In this document: positions 1-5,926 of the stretch, one piece after another
How the letters are laid out: the number at the start of each line of letters is the position of its first letter
Numbering within the stretch: the stretch's first letter is position 1
Assembly (NCBI GenBank): GCA_002505495.1
Contig: DAVI01000034.1
Location: 10,766 to 17,192, forward strand
Source: Euryarchaeota archaeon UBA59
Lineage (GTDB): Archaea; Thermoplasmatota; Poseidoniia; Poseidoniales; Thalassarchaeaceae
Length of the DNA: 6,427 bases
Direction: 5' to 3'
Program-made: the position numbers and the translations under genes
Notes under the pieces: model-generated
The model's input: only the letters and a program-made list of their open reading frames with translations
Database searches by the model: none
Told to the model about the DNA's origin: nothing

Positions 1-476
1 AGTGGCATCTTGATCTTCCGAATCGTGCCGGGTTTGATTCGCTTCTTCAGGAAGCGATGTTGCTTCACCCCTCCAGCGCGGTCCCACTCGGAGCGCTTCT
101 TCCCCTTGTGCTTCGACAGCGAGCGCTCAATCTTGGCTCTCCTCTCCTTTGGAATCTGATTGCTCACCTTGAGAGTCGACTTCGGCTTGCTCTCCTCCGA
201 CTTCGGTTTCTTCACGGTCGACTTCGTCTTCTTCGCCGTCTTCTTCGGCTTACTTTCCCCCGTCTTCGTCTTCTTCGCCACCGACTTCGTCTTCTTCGCC
301 GTCGACTTCTTGGCCTTTGGAGAAACCGATGTCACCTTTTTTCCACCGGATTTGGTGGTTTTCGGCTTCGATTTTACGCTCGCCGCTGTTTTTTTGCCTC
401 CGGGGGCGGTCTTCGGCACGCTCACCGCCTTCTCAACAGGCGAAGCGTTGCCCTTTTCGGGCGTCTCGGGCGGCAT
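1..476 (-). CDS. Lysine-rich basic protein with heptad repeats, partial (C-terminus beyond left edge)
   Basis: I do not recognise the family. The 158 visible residues form three zones. Residues 1-57 are a Lys/Ser/Thr/Pro-rich lead. Residues 58-99 are six 7-residue repeats of the type S-T-A-K-K-T-K. From about 103 the composition is less repetitive but still very basic, with KERRAKIERSLSKHKGKKR and then HRFLKKRIKPGTIRKIKM, and it is open to position 1. Such composition is typical of nucleic-acid-binding tails (histone H1-like tails, ribosomal protein extensions), so DNA or RNA binding is an inference only. The ATG at 476 is preferred because GAGGGG lies 6 bases upstream (483-488). An in-frame ATG at 554, two codons after a stop, would add 26 residues of unrelated composition. 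No signal peptide or membrane helix is visible. The gene is divergent from the small membrane protein gene at 757. The frame is convincing because it is open throughout and the repeats are coherent at protein level. Confidence 0.75.
   Translation of the reverse strand, partial: MPPETPEKGNASPVEKAVSVPKTAPGGKKTAASVKSKPKTTKSGGKKVTSVSPKAKKSTAKKTKSVAKKTKTGESKPKKTAKKTKSTVKKPKSEESKPKSTLKVSNQIPKERRAKIERSLSKHKGKKRSEWDRAGGVKQHRFLKKRIKPGTIRKIKMP
180..305 (-). repeat. Six 21-base (7-residue) repeats in the lysine-rich gene
   Basis: Residues 58-99 read as consecutive heptads: STAKKTK, SVAKKTK, TGESKPK, KTAKKTK, STVKKPK, SEESKPK. They also pair as two 21-residue (63-base) blocks, each made of two KK heptads followed by an E-S-K-P-K heptad. 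At DNA level the plus strand shows acttcgtcttcttcgcc at 221-237 and 284-300, with a one-base variant at 263-279; the spacings of 42 and 21 bases match whole repeat units. Internal tandem duplication is the likely origin, and unit number may vary between strains. Confidence 0.85.
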
Positions 477-493
477 CCAAATCCCCTCGGTGT

Positions 494-509
494 GGGGTGC
501 AAGCACCCC
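494..509. promoter_or_regulatory. 16-base inverted repeat upstream of the lysine-rich gene (operator or 5' leader hairpin)
   Basis: GGGGTGC-AA-GCACCCC has two perfect 7-base arms and a 2-base centre. It ends 17 bases before the preferred ATG at 476 and just ahead of the GAGGGG ribosome binding site. As DNA it could be a dimeric regulator site. As RNA the 2-base centre would force opening of the innermost pair, and the hairpin would sit beside the ribosome binding site. The sequence is directly visible; the function is inferred. Confidence 0.45.
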
Positions 510-745
510 TCCGGCGTGATTTCCTGTACTCCGGAGGCAAAAAAGGCGACGCATGTCGGGTCAGACCAGAACCGGGTTTCGGCACCTTCCGCCATAGCGG
601 TGTGCAAGGAACTCTCATTGATGAGAATTCACCCCTTTTCACTGTGGAATGGCGTTTTCGGGAGTCGGCGCAGGGTGGCCTATGTCTTCATCAGTGAGAA
701 TTAGGAATAGTAGGCCTTGAATATGTCCACATCAAAGGTCCCCCC

Positions 746-750
746 GAGGT
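746..750 (+). promoter_or_regulatory. Ribosome binding site of the small membrane protein gene
   Basis: GAGGT lies 6 bases before the ATG at 757. This spacing supports ATG 757 over the adjacent in-frame GTG at 754, which would leave only 3 bases. Confidence 0.6.
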
Positions 751-756
751 CGAGTG

Positions 757-1071
757 ATGCCGAAAGGAGGTTGGTCCCCGGACGAAGAGGCTGTGAAGGC
801 CTCAGAGGAGGCTCAATTGAGAGCTGATGCCATCGAAGAAGAATCACTCCAGCGACTTCACGCTGCAGCCGATACGACAGAAACAGACTTGGAAACCGCA
901 AAGCAGGATCGCGCTGCAAAACCCGAGCTTCGCTTGGAGACGACTGAAGCTGAGCAACTGCATGCAAATCAACTGACAGACATGGTGACTTGGATACTTC
1001 TCGGAATTGCCGGCCTCGTGGTTCTCGGCGGTGTTGTCCTATCGGTCCTGTTCGGTGCCTCAATACTTTGA
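757..1071 (+). CDS. Small protein with acidic helical N-terminus and a C-terminal membrane helix
   Basis: I do not recognise this 104-residue protein. Residues 1-75 are hydrophilic, rich in Glu, Asp, Ala, Lys and Arg, and look strongly helical, possibly coiled coil (EEAQLRADAIEEESLQRLH and similar). Residues 77-100 form one hydrophobic helix (WILLGIAGLVVLGGVVLSVL), followed by only four residues. There is no N-terminal signal peptide, so a tail-anchored topology with the acidic domain in the cytoplasm is the simplest reading. The ATG is supported by GAGGT 6 bases upstream. The gene stands alone on the plus strand, divergent from the lysine-rich gene. It converges on the protease gene, with 35 bases between the two stop codons and no obvious terminator hairpin there. 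A role as a membrane adaptor or scaffold is conceivable, but nothing visible identifies a partner. Confidence 0.7.
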   Translation: MPKGGWSPDEEAVKASEEAQLRADAIEEESLQRLHAAADTTETDLETAKQDRAAKPELRLETTEAEQLHANQLTDMVTWILLGIAGLVVLGGVVLSVLFGASIL

Positions 1072-1106
1072 GTCACTCCCAATCGCGACTGCCGGACAAT
1101 CATCCA

Positions 1107-4100
1107 CTAACGACGGTGGAGTGTAGGCGTCATTTGTCTGGTAGGTCGTGCCGGTGGTTTCCTTCGAGTTACCATGAGGAAGAGGATTGACAATACCAAG
1201 ACACCCCCAAGCCCAAGCACGATGTTCGTCGGAATGGCGACACCTCCGACCCCGAGCCCCCCCGAGTCCGTGCCAGTGCCATTGGTGCCATCATCTGACG
1301 GCAGTTCCTCGACTTCAGGTTCAACATTGGGTGGTGGTGGATTCCACACCTCAAAGGAGAGAATGGTCGAGAGTGTCACAACCTCATCCCCGTCAACGAG
1401 TTGGAAGGTCAACATCCAGTCCTCGACAGTCTCGTTGTGTCTGTGACAGAGTGTCTGTTCAAGTGCATCGTAGGCGAGGGACTCAGAGCAGTCGATGGCC
1501 GAGATGTGAGAGCCAATCGACTCTTCGAACCAGCCATCGCTGCTGTCGCCGTCGGAAAGAGTTCCCCACTCCCTAACAGTCACTTGGGAATCAGGCCAGA
1601 TCAAGGTCCATGTGACATTGCTGTTATTCAACAGTTCATCGATTCCGAATGAGACGTTGACCAGCCATACGGCCATCTCGAAGGGTTGGTGTGTCAGGTT
1701 GACTGTCACGACACCCGCTGCCTCTCCTGGCAGGAAGGAGAGGTGCGCTGAGCGGTCGATGTCTTCGTCGACGTCCCCGTCGCAGTCGTCGTCAAGCCAG
1801 TTCCATGTCTCGTTAGCATCCGGCGAGCGCGCCGAGTCGTTGTCGTCGCAGTCATTGAACCAACGGAATCCGTCGCCATCCTCGTCCAAATCTGGCCACA
1901 ATGGGTCGGTGTGCGTGACCAGCAGTTCCTCACCGTCGAGCAGCCCATCACGGTCGGTGTCATTGTGGAACGGGTCGGTTCCGATCAGGTTGTACTCATC
2001 CAAGTCGAACAGCCCATCTGCATCGCTGTCGAGCCCGTAGAAGTCCTCGTCAATCGCGTCATCACAGTCGTTGTCAAGCCCGTCAAGCAGTTCGGGGTTG
2101 CCCGGGAAGAGTGAGGCATTTGTGTCGTCACAGTCGGCGAACCAGTACCACCCATCGGCGTCGCTGTCGTTGTCGAAGGTGAGCGGGTCGCTGCCCCAAT
2201 TCAGGACCTCATCACCGTCCGAAAGCCCATCCCCGTCGGTGTCCCAAAGGGTGTAATTAGTGCTGTAGTTGTGGTATTCCTCCCAATCCACGAGGAGGTC
2301 GGAATCGCTGTCTGTGCCGTTGAAATCCTCGTCAACCCAGCCGTCACAATCGTCGTCTATGCCGTTCAGAGACTCGTTCATCGCCGGATGAATTTGGGCG
2401 TTTGTGTCGTTACAATCATTGAACCAATAATAGGTGTCAGCGTCGGAGTCGTTGTCAAAGGTGAGTGGGTCGGTGAAGGTCACAAACACTTCCTCGCCAT
2501 CCAAGAGCCCGTCCCCATCCGTGTCGTTGTTGAGTGGGTCAGTCCCATTCACCCAGACTTCCACTCCGTCTAGTAATCCGTCGCCGTCGGTGTCGTTGTT
2601 TAGCGGGTCTGTCGTAGAGTTGAATATCTCGTAACCGTCGAGTAGGAAATCGCCGTCGGTGTCGTTGTTATCCGGGTCTGTTCCGTAGATTCCAATCTCA
2701 TCATCGTCGAGCAGCCCGTCACCATCACTGTCACGATGCAATTCGGTGCCATGAAGAATCAACTCCCAGGAGTCGAGAGAGCCGGTTGTGCCTCCATAGG
2801 TGTCCTCCACCTTGAGGGTCCAGTTTCCCCTGCTACCCTCATCCCAGAAGTGGACACTTGAGAAGACCCAATTCCCGTAGTCGTTGCCTTGGTCATTGTG
2901 CTCCCTCGCCAACCGAGTCTCGTAGCCCGAAGGGGATATCAGTAAGACTTCGAGGTCGCCTCGCGCGTTGTGGTCGATGTCGACGAAGACATCGACGGAT
3001 TCCAGCATCAATTGCTGTGAGATGTACACGGTCTCTTCGACTGCAACCCCTGTGTTGTCGGGAATCGTCGCAGCAGGATTCAACAGACCGCCGGAGAAGT
3101 TCATCTCCGGCCCGACGGTGGTCCAGTTCTCAGCGAGGGCGACTGCAGCCCCGGCATCAATCGCCCCGAAGCCGTACTTGTGGCTGACCTCGTGCCCCGC
3201 TCCGTTGGTCCACCACGAGGAGTCGGAACCGTCGTTGTTCCGTGCTGAGTTGACCAGAATGTGCTGAATGTCCCTCCAGGTGAGGTTTTGGTTGGCGTCG
3301 AGCAGTAGGGCCAGAACACCAGAAACCAAGGGGGTGGCCGATGAGGTCCCTCCAAAATTGTCGGTGTAGTCGTTGTTAGTGTAGCCCGAACTCCCCTCTA
3401 TGTCGGTGGTTGTGATGCCCTCTCCGTCGCCGTCTGAGGGTGCTGTCACGAGGATGTTCGCACCCGGTTCCGAGTACCACGCTTGGTCGCCTTGGTGGGT
3501 GATTGCCGCCACCGCTATCGTGTACCGGCTGTTGGCGTAACCATCCATGTTCGCATCGTCACCGTTGGAGAGACCGTTGCCCGCGGCCCAGGTGATGAGG
3601 TTGCCCAACCCGCCCCTTCCCTGATACGCATCAGACTCGAATACCGCCAAAGTGAGCGGTCCCGGGGCTTCCAAGGTGTTCCCGTTGTCACTCGGCCCCC
3701 ACGAGTTGGAGTAGATGTCAATCGACTGCCTGTTGTGGGAGATTGCGTTTGCTTCCTTGGTGTCAGTAAGACTGCAGGAGATGAGTTGGATCCCGGCGAG
3801 TCCGGCTGCCGGAGCCGCTCCTGAGACTCCGAGGCTGTTGTTGCCGACCGCGGCTGCGACGCCTGCTGCGGCGGTGCCGTGTGCGTCCCAGTTCGATGGC
3901 GAGGGGTTACCGTCGTTGCCGCAATAGTCGTAGTCCAAGCTGCTCTCATAGTGGTCGTCAAGGTCGGGATGGTCCCAGTCGAGTCCGTCGTCAACAATTC
4001 CGATGACCACTCCGCTGCCGTTGTAGAAGTCCCAGACGCCGGTGATATTGGCATCCTCTCCTGCAAGGCCGTTGGTCTGACCGGTGTTGCGAAGGTGCCA

Positions 4101-4532
4101 CTGGTCGGAGAACTTGCTGTCGTTGGGGATCATCCGAGGCTCGACCTCCTTCTCGACCAGAGGATAGGCCACTTCGACTACTCCCGACGCCTGCAGTTCA
4201 GCAAACTTCTGTGCTGCTGTTGAGGCGCTGATGTCCACAATCCAGGTGTTCGGCAGGTGCACGGCCTCCTCTCCGAGAGGAGTTGCGCTTACCGCCACCC
4301 ACTGGTGCACCGATGCGAGTTCAGAATCTGTGTACTGGGAGAGGTCACTCACCCTTGCAAATGCGGCCCGTACAGAGGGGGAAAACTGGCTGAAAATCGG
4401 TGAATCGTCGCCATATTCAATGGGTGCTCCAAGCGAACCATCCGCCAAATCTCCGCCCGAACCTATTGTTGCGCCAACGAGTGGTGAGAGACTGGCAAAA
4501 AGGAGAACACAGGCGATTGCGAGCCTACGCAT
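1107..4532 (-). CDS. Membrane-anchored kexin-like S8 protease with P domain and Asp-rich TSP3/MopE-like repeats
   Basis: This is a secreted serine endopeptidase of the subtilase family, closest in motifs to kexin/furin. Residues 1-21 are a signal peptide (MRRL, then a hydrophobic core ending LVGA). About 22-135 is the prodomain. About 137-470 is the catalytic domain, opening with NDSKFSDQWHLRNTGQ. The triad is Asp181 (IVDDGLD), His218 (NWDAHGT) and Ser397 (GGTSSATP), with Asn319 of AAGNG as oxyanion residue, so it should be active. About 475-597 is a P (proprotein convertase) domain. Residues 601-928 hold Asp-rich TSP3-like repeats and three MopE-like modules, probably binding Ca2+. A further extracellular region precedes a P/E/G-rich spacer (about 1065-1097). 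A membrane helix at 1102-1121 is followed by RRK and a basic cytoplasmic tail. The protein is therefore displayed outside the cell, presumably digesting external protein or processing surface proteins. The ATG is fixed by the signal peptide; no ribosome binding site is seen. The gene starts 50 bases after the LeuA-like gene. Confidence 0.93.
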   Translation of the reverse strand: MRRLAIACVLLFASLSPLVGATIGSGGDLADGSLGAPIEYGDDSPIFSQFSPSVRAAFARVSDLSQYTDSELASVHQWVAVSATPLGEEAVHLPNTWIVDISASTAAQKFAELQASGVVEVAYPLVEKEVEPRMIPNDSKFSDQWHLRNTGQTNGLAGEDANITGVWDFYNGSGVVIGIVDDGLDWDHPDLDDHYESSLDYDYCGNDGNPSPSNWDAHGTAAAGVAAAVGNNSLGVSGAAPAAGLAGIQLISCSLTDTKEANAISHNRQSIDIYSNSWGPSDNGNTLEAPGPLTLAVFESDAYQGRGGLGNLITWAAGNGLSNGDDANMDGYANSRYTIAVAAITHQGDQAWYSEPGANILVTAPSDGDGEGITTTDIEGSSGYTNNDYTDNFGGTSSATPLVSGVLALLLDANQNLTWRDIQHILVNSARNNDGSDSSWWTNGAGHEVSHKYGFGAIDAGAAVALAENWTTVGPEMNFSGGLLNPAATIPDNTGVAVEETVYISQQLMLESVDVFVDIDHNARGDLEVLLISPSGYETRLAREHNDQGNDYGNWVFSSVHFWDEGSRGNWTLKVEDTYGGTTGSLDSWELILHGTELHRDSDGDGLLDDDEIGIYGTDPDNNDTDGDFLLDGYEIFNSTTDPLNNDTDGDGLLDGVEVWVNGTDPLNNDTDGDGLLDGEEVFVTFTDPLTFDNDSDADTYYWFNDCNDTNAQIHPAMNESLNGIDDDCDGWVDEDFNGTDSDSDLLVDWEEYHNYSTNYTLWDTDGDGLSDGDEVLNWGSDPLTFDNDSDADGWYWFADCDDTNASLFPGNPELLDGLDNDCDDAIDEDFYGLDSDADGLFDLDEYNLIGTDPFHNDTDRDGLLDGEELLVTHTDPLWPDLDEDGDGFRWFNDCDDNDSARSPDANETWNWLDDDCDGDVDEDIDRSAHLSFLPGEAAGVVTVNLTHQPFEMAVWLVNVSFGIDELLNNSNVTWTLIWPDSQVTVREWGTLSDGDSSDGWFEESIGSHISAIDCSESLAYDALEQTLCHRHNETVEDWMLTFQLVDGDEVVTLSTILSFEVWNPPPPNVEPEVEELPSDDGTNGTGTDSGGLGVGGVAIPTNIVLGLGGVLVLSILFLMVTRRKPPARPTRQMTPTLHRR
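1749..2456 (-). repeat. 282-base (94-residue) super-repeat of MopE-like and TSP3-like modules
   Basis: Residues 693-786, 787-880 and 881-928 (the last partial) begin with equivalent motifs (DNDSDAD, DNDSDAD, DLDEDGD). Each first holds a MopE-like Asp/Cys module with F-x-D-C-[ND]-D and D-[DN]-D-C-D. The first two copies then carry two TSP3-like units. The cysteines fall at 707/729, 801/823 and 895/917, exactly 94 residues apart between copies. The third copy lacks the TSP3 pair and passes into a non-repeat domain at about 929. MopE-like motifs are generally regarded as metal-binding; which metal applies here cannot be told. Confidence 0.8.
2457..2732 (-). repeat. Four 69-base thrombospondin type 3-like repeats in the protease gene
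   Basis: Residues 601-692 comprise four 23-residue units starting at Asp601, Asp624, Asp647 and Asp670. The consensus is D-T-D-G-D-G-L-L-D-G-x-E-x followed by a variable stretch and T-D-P-L-N-N. The D-x-D-x-D-G-x-x-D pattern is that of Ca2+-binding TSP3 or EF-hand-like loops. In the second unit the glycine after the third Asp is Phe (DTDGDFLLDG), which may weaken that loop. The spacing is exact, with no insertion. Confidence 0.85.
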
Positions 4533-4552
4533 GGTCCAAGGCCACGCGGCTC

Positions 4553-4560
4553 GGTTATGT
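4553..4560 (-). promoter_or_regulatory. Possible TATA-like element for the protease gene
   Basis: The minus strand reads ACATAACC 21-28 bases before the protease ATG (4532). No Shine-Dalgarno sequence lies within 15 bases of that ATG. In archaea this arrangement would fit a leaderless transcript with a TATA box near -26. It would let the protease be transcribed separately from the LeuA-like gene, whose stop is at 4583. The match to a TATA consensus is weak. Confidence 0.25.
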
Positions 4561-4582
4561 TGCTATCCCTCGGATGAGCGAC

Positions 4583-5839
4583 TCAAGAGGCTAGAAATTC
4601 GTCGACTGCAGTCTTGACCTCGTCGTCGGGCATCAGTCGGCGCTGGCTCTTGGCGATTTCGAAGAGGTGCGCCACCAGATCATCGCTCACCTCGTAGCCC
4701 CGCTGCTCAAGCCACCAGACGATGTTGGAGCGGCCCGACATGTGTCCGATGCGAATCACCTGTTGAAGGCCGTAGTCCGCTGCGGGAACTCCAGAATAGA
4801 CTCGGTCGGCGAGCCAATGGTCGCCCTTCTTCATCGCCTTGACAACTGCTGATGCGTGTACTCCGGTGCCGGTCTCAAAGGCGTCCTTCCCGAACACCGG
4901 ATAGTTTCTCGGAAGTGCCACCTCGACATACTCGTGCGCCTTCAACATATATTCATTCAACAAGGTAAGGTCGTTGTTGATGACTCCCATCAGGCTGAGG
5001 TTGACCAGCGTCTGGTCGAGAGGGGCATTTCCAGCCCGCTCACCAATCCCTAGAGCAGTCCCGTGAATCACGTCGGCGCCCACCTCTGCCGCAGCGAGGT
5101 TGTTCGCCACCCCGAGTCCTCGGTCTTGATGGCCGTGCCAGTTGACTTCGATGTCCCGCCGTTTGACTCCAGCGTCTGGAATCACCTCATCTTGAATGAA
5201 TGTGAGAAGTTGCTTGACGCCGTTCGGAGTGACATGGCCGCAGGTGTCGCAGACACAGATTCGGTCAGCGCCCAACTCGATTGCCCGGGTGTAGACCGCC
5301 TTGATATCCTCCGGCTTGGAGCGAGTCGTGTCCTCAGTGACGAACATCACCGGAATATCGTTGTCAACTGCAAAGGAAACCGCCTTCTCCGCCGTGGAAA
5401 TAATCCGCTCCATCGTCCAGTTCTCCGCATACTGCCGAATCGGACTGGTTCCCAGAAATGCACTCGCCTGAATCTGCATCCCGTGCTTCGCCTGTAGGTC
5501 GACCAGTGGCTCAATGTCCGAAACCACCGTCCTGACAGCACAGCCTGGCCTAATCTGGTAGTCGTTTTCGACGATGTGAGTCAGCATGGCATCGATGTGA
5601 CCTATGTGGAATGGGCCTGCTCCGGGAAGTCCGAGGTCGACCTTTTGGATGCCCAGTTTCTCCATGTAGGTGAGCAGCTCAATTTTCTCCTCGATGGTAG
5701 GGTTGCGAGCGCTCGGCGATTGCAGCCCGTCGCGCAGCGTTTCATCATCAAACCAAATTGGATGTGGATGGTTTGATTCATCCCTCGAAAAGTCGTAGTT
5801 GACGACATTCCAGTCGTAAATCAGGTCGCTCTCCTTCAC
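4583..5839 (-). CDS. LeuA-like acyltransferase (DRE-TIM / HMGL-like; 2-isopropylmalate, homocitrate or citramalate synthase family)
   Basis: This family condenses acetyl-CoA with a 2-oxo acid in the cytoplasm, as in leucine, lysine or isoleucine biosynthesis. The protein has 418 residues. The TIM barrel starts at about residue 27 with FDDETLRDGLQ (Arg36 and Asp37, catalytic and metal-binding positions of the family). Metal ligands are His235 and His237 in NWHGHQDRG, and the family signature GIGERAGNA is at 264-272. Subdomain II includes FGKDAFETGTGVHAS (316-330) and GHMSGRSN (365-372). The canonical LeuA motif H-E-S-G-I-H-Q-D-G is here T-G-T-G-V-H-A-S-A, so the substrate is uncertain. The protein ends near residue 418 without the LeuA allosteric dimer domain, so leucine feedback of the usual kind is unlikely. 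GTG 5839 is chosen because GGGAGGG lies 6 bases upstream; a TTG at 5878 has no such site and would add 13 unrelated residues. It lies between ctaB (90-base gap) and the protease gene (50-base gap). Confidence 0.88.
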   Translation of the reverse strand: MKESDLIYDWNVVNYDFSRDESNHPHPIWFDDETLRDGLQSPSARNPTIEEKIELLTYMEKLGIQKVDLGLPGAGPFHIGHIDAMLTHIVENDYQIRPGCAVRTVVSDIEPLVDLQAKHGMQIQASAFLGTSPIRQYAENWTMERIISTAEKAVSFAVDNDIPVMFVTEDTTRSKPEDIKAVYTRAIELGADRICVCDTCGHVTPNGVKQLLTFIQDEVIPDAGVKRRDIEVNWHGHQDRGLGVANNLAAAEVGADVIHGTALGIGERAGNAPLDQTLVNLSLMGVINNDLTLLNEYMLKAHEYVEVALPRNYPVFGKDAFETGTGVHASAVVKAMKKGDHWLADRVYSGVPAADYGLQQVIRIGHMSGRSNIVWWLEQRGYEVSDDLVAHLFEIAKSQRRLMPDDEVKTAVDEFLAS

Positions 5840-5845
5840 TAACTT

Positions 5846-5852
5846 CCCTCCC
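5846..5852 (-). promoter_or_regulatory. Ribosome binding site that sets the LeuA-like start
   Basis: The minus strand reads GGGAGGG, a strong Shine-Dalgarno match, followed by the 6-base spacer AAGTTA and then GTG at 5839. It lies inside any longer reading frame, which argues against an upstream TTG start. Confidence 0.75.
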
Positions 5853-5872
5853 AGCCGGTCACGCCTGCAGCA

Positions 5873-5890
5873 CGCCAAGTACGCGCCAAG
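5873..5890 (-). repeat. Direct repeat CTTGGCG, period 11 bases, upstream of the LeuA-like gene
   Basis: On the minus strand CTTGGCG occurs at 5890-5884 and again at 5879-5873, separated by CGTA. The 11-base period places both copies on the same face of the helix. The pair lies 34-51 bases before the GTG, a plausible regulator site. It is short enough to arise by chance. Confidence 0.3.
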
Positions 5891-5926
5891 CGTTTAGACT
5901 CAACGACACGCCACCGACCCGGTGAT

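Larger units (their letters stand above)
477..756. other. Divergent intergenic region between the lysine-rich gene and the small membrane protein gene
   Basis: These 280 bases hold the upstream regions of both flanking genes. I see no convincing protein or tRNA here. Visible signals are the inverted repeat at 494-509, a ribosome binding site at 746-750, and an imperfect direct repeat sharing TGAGAATT (622-629 and 695-702). There is also a small palindrome TCTCAT-TG-ATGAGA at 613-626. A T-run on the minus strand (+ strand AAAAAA around 539-544) could serve as a weak TATA-like element for the leftward gene. AT-rich bases around 717-725 (ttgaatatg) could serve the rightward gene. Neither promoter is certain. 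Confidence 0.5.

Noticed and set aside
477..554. Longer start (ATG 554) for the lysine-rich protein
   Set aside because: The extra 26 residues differ in composition from the rest, the ATG lies two codons after a stop, and the better ribosome binding site is at 483-488 for ATG 476.
57..704. Plus-strand open frames over the left end, very rich in Leu/Arg or Phe/Val
   Set aside because: They are antisense to the lysine-rich gene; the repeated LRLLRRR and VFF patterns are what Lys/Ser/Thr codon repeats give on the other strand. No domain or ribosome binding site supports them.
555..756. Possible tRNA or small RNA in the divergent gap
   Set aside because: I found no T-loop GGTTCGA-type motif or cloverleaf arms; only short inverted and direct repeats are present.
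701..1063. Minus-strand frame of 120 residues opposite the small membrane protein
   Set aside because: It has no recognisable feature, while the plus-strand frame has a ribosome binding site and a clear membrane helix.
1749..2732. Regularly spaced DNA repeats that could look like a CRISPR or satellite array
   Set aside because: Units of 69 and 282 bases are in frame, diverged, and encode coherent Ca-binding motifs; there are no unique spacers between identical repeats.
1174..4223. Many open frames on both strands overlapping the protease gene
   Set aside because: The Asp-codon-rich GC-biased repeat opens the other frames; only the 1141-residue frame has signal peptide, catalytic motifs and domains.
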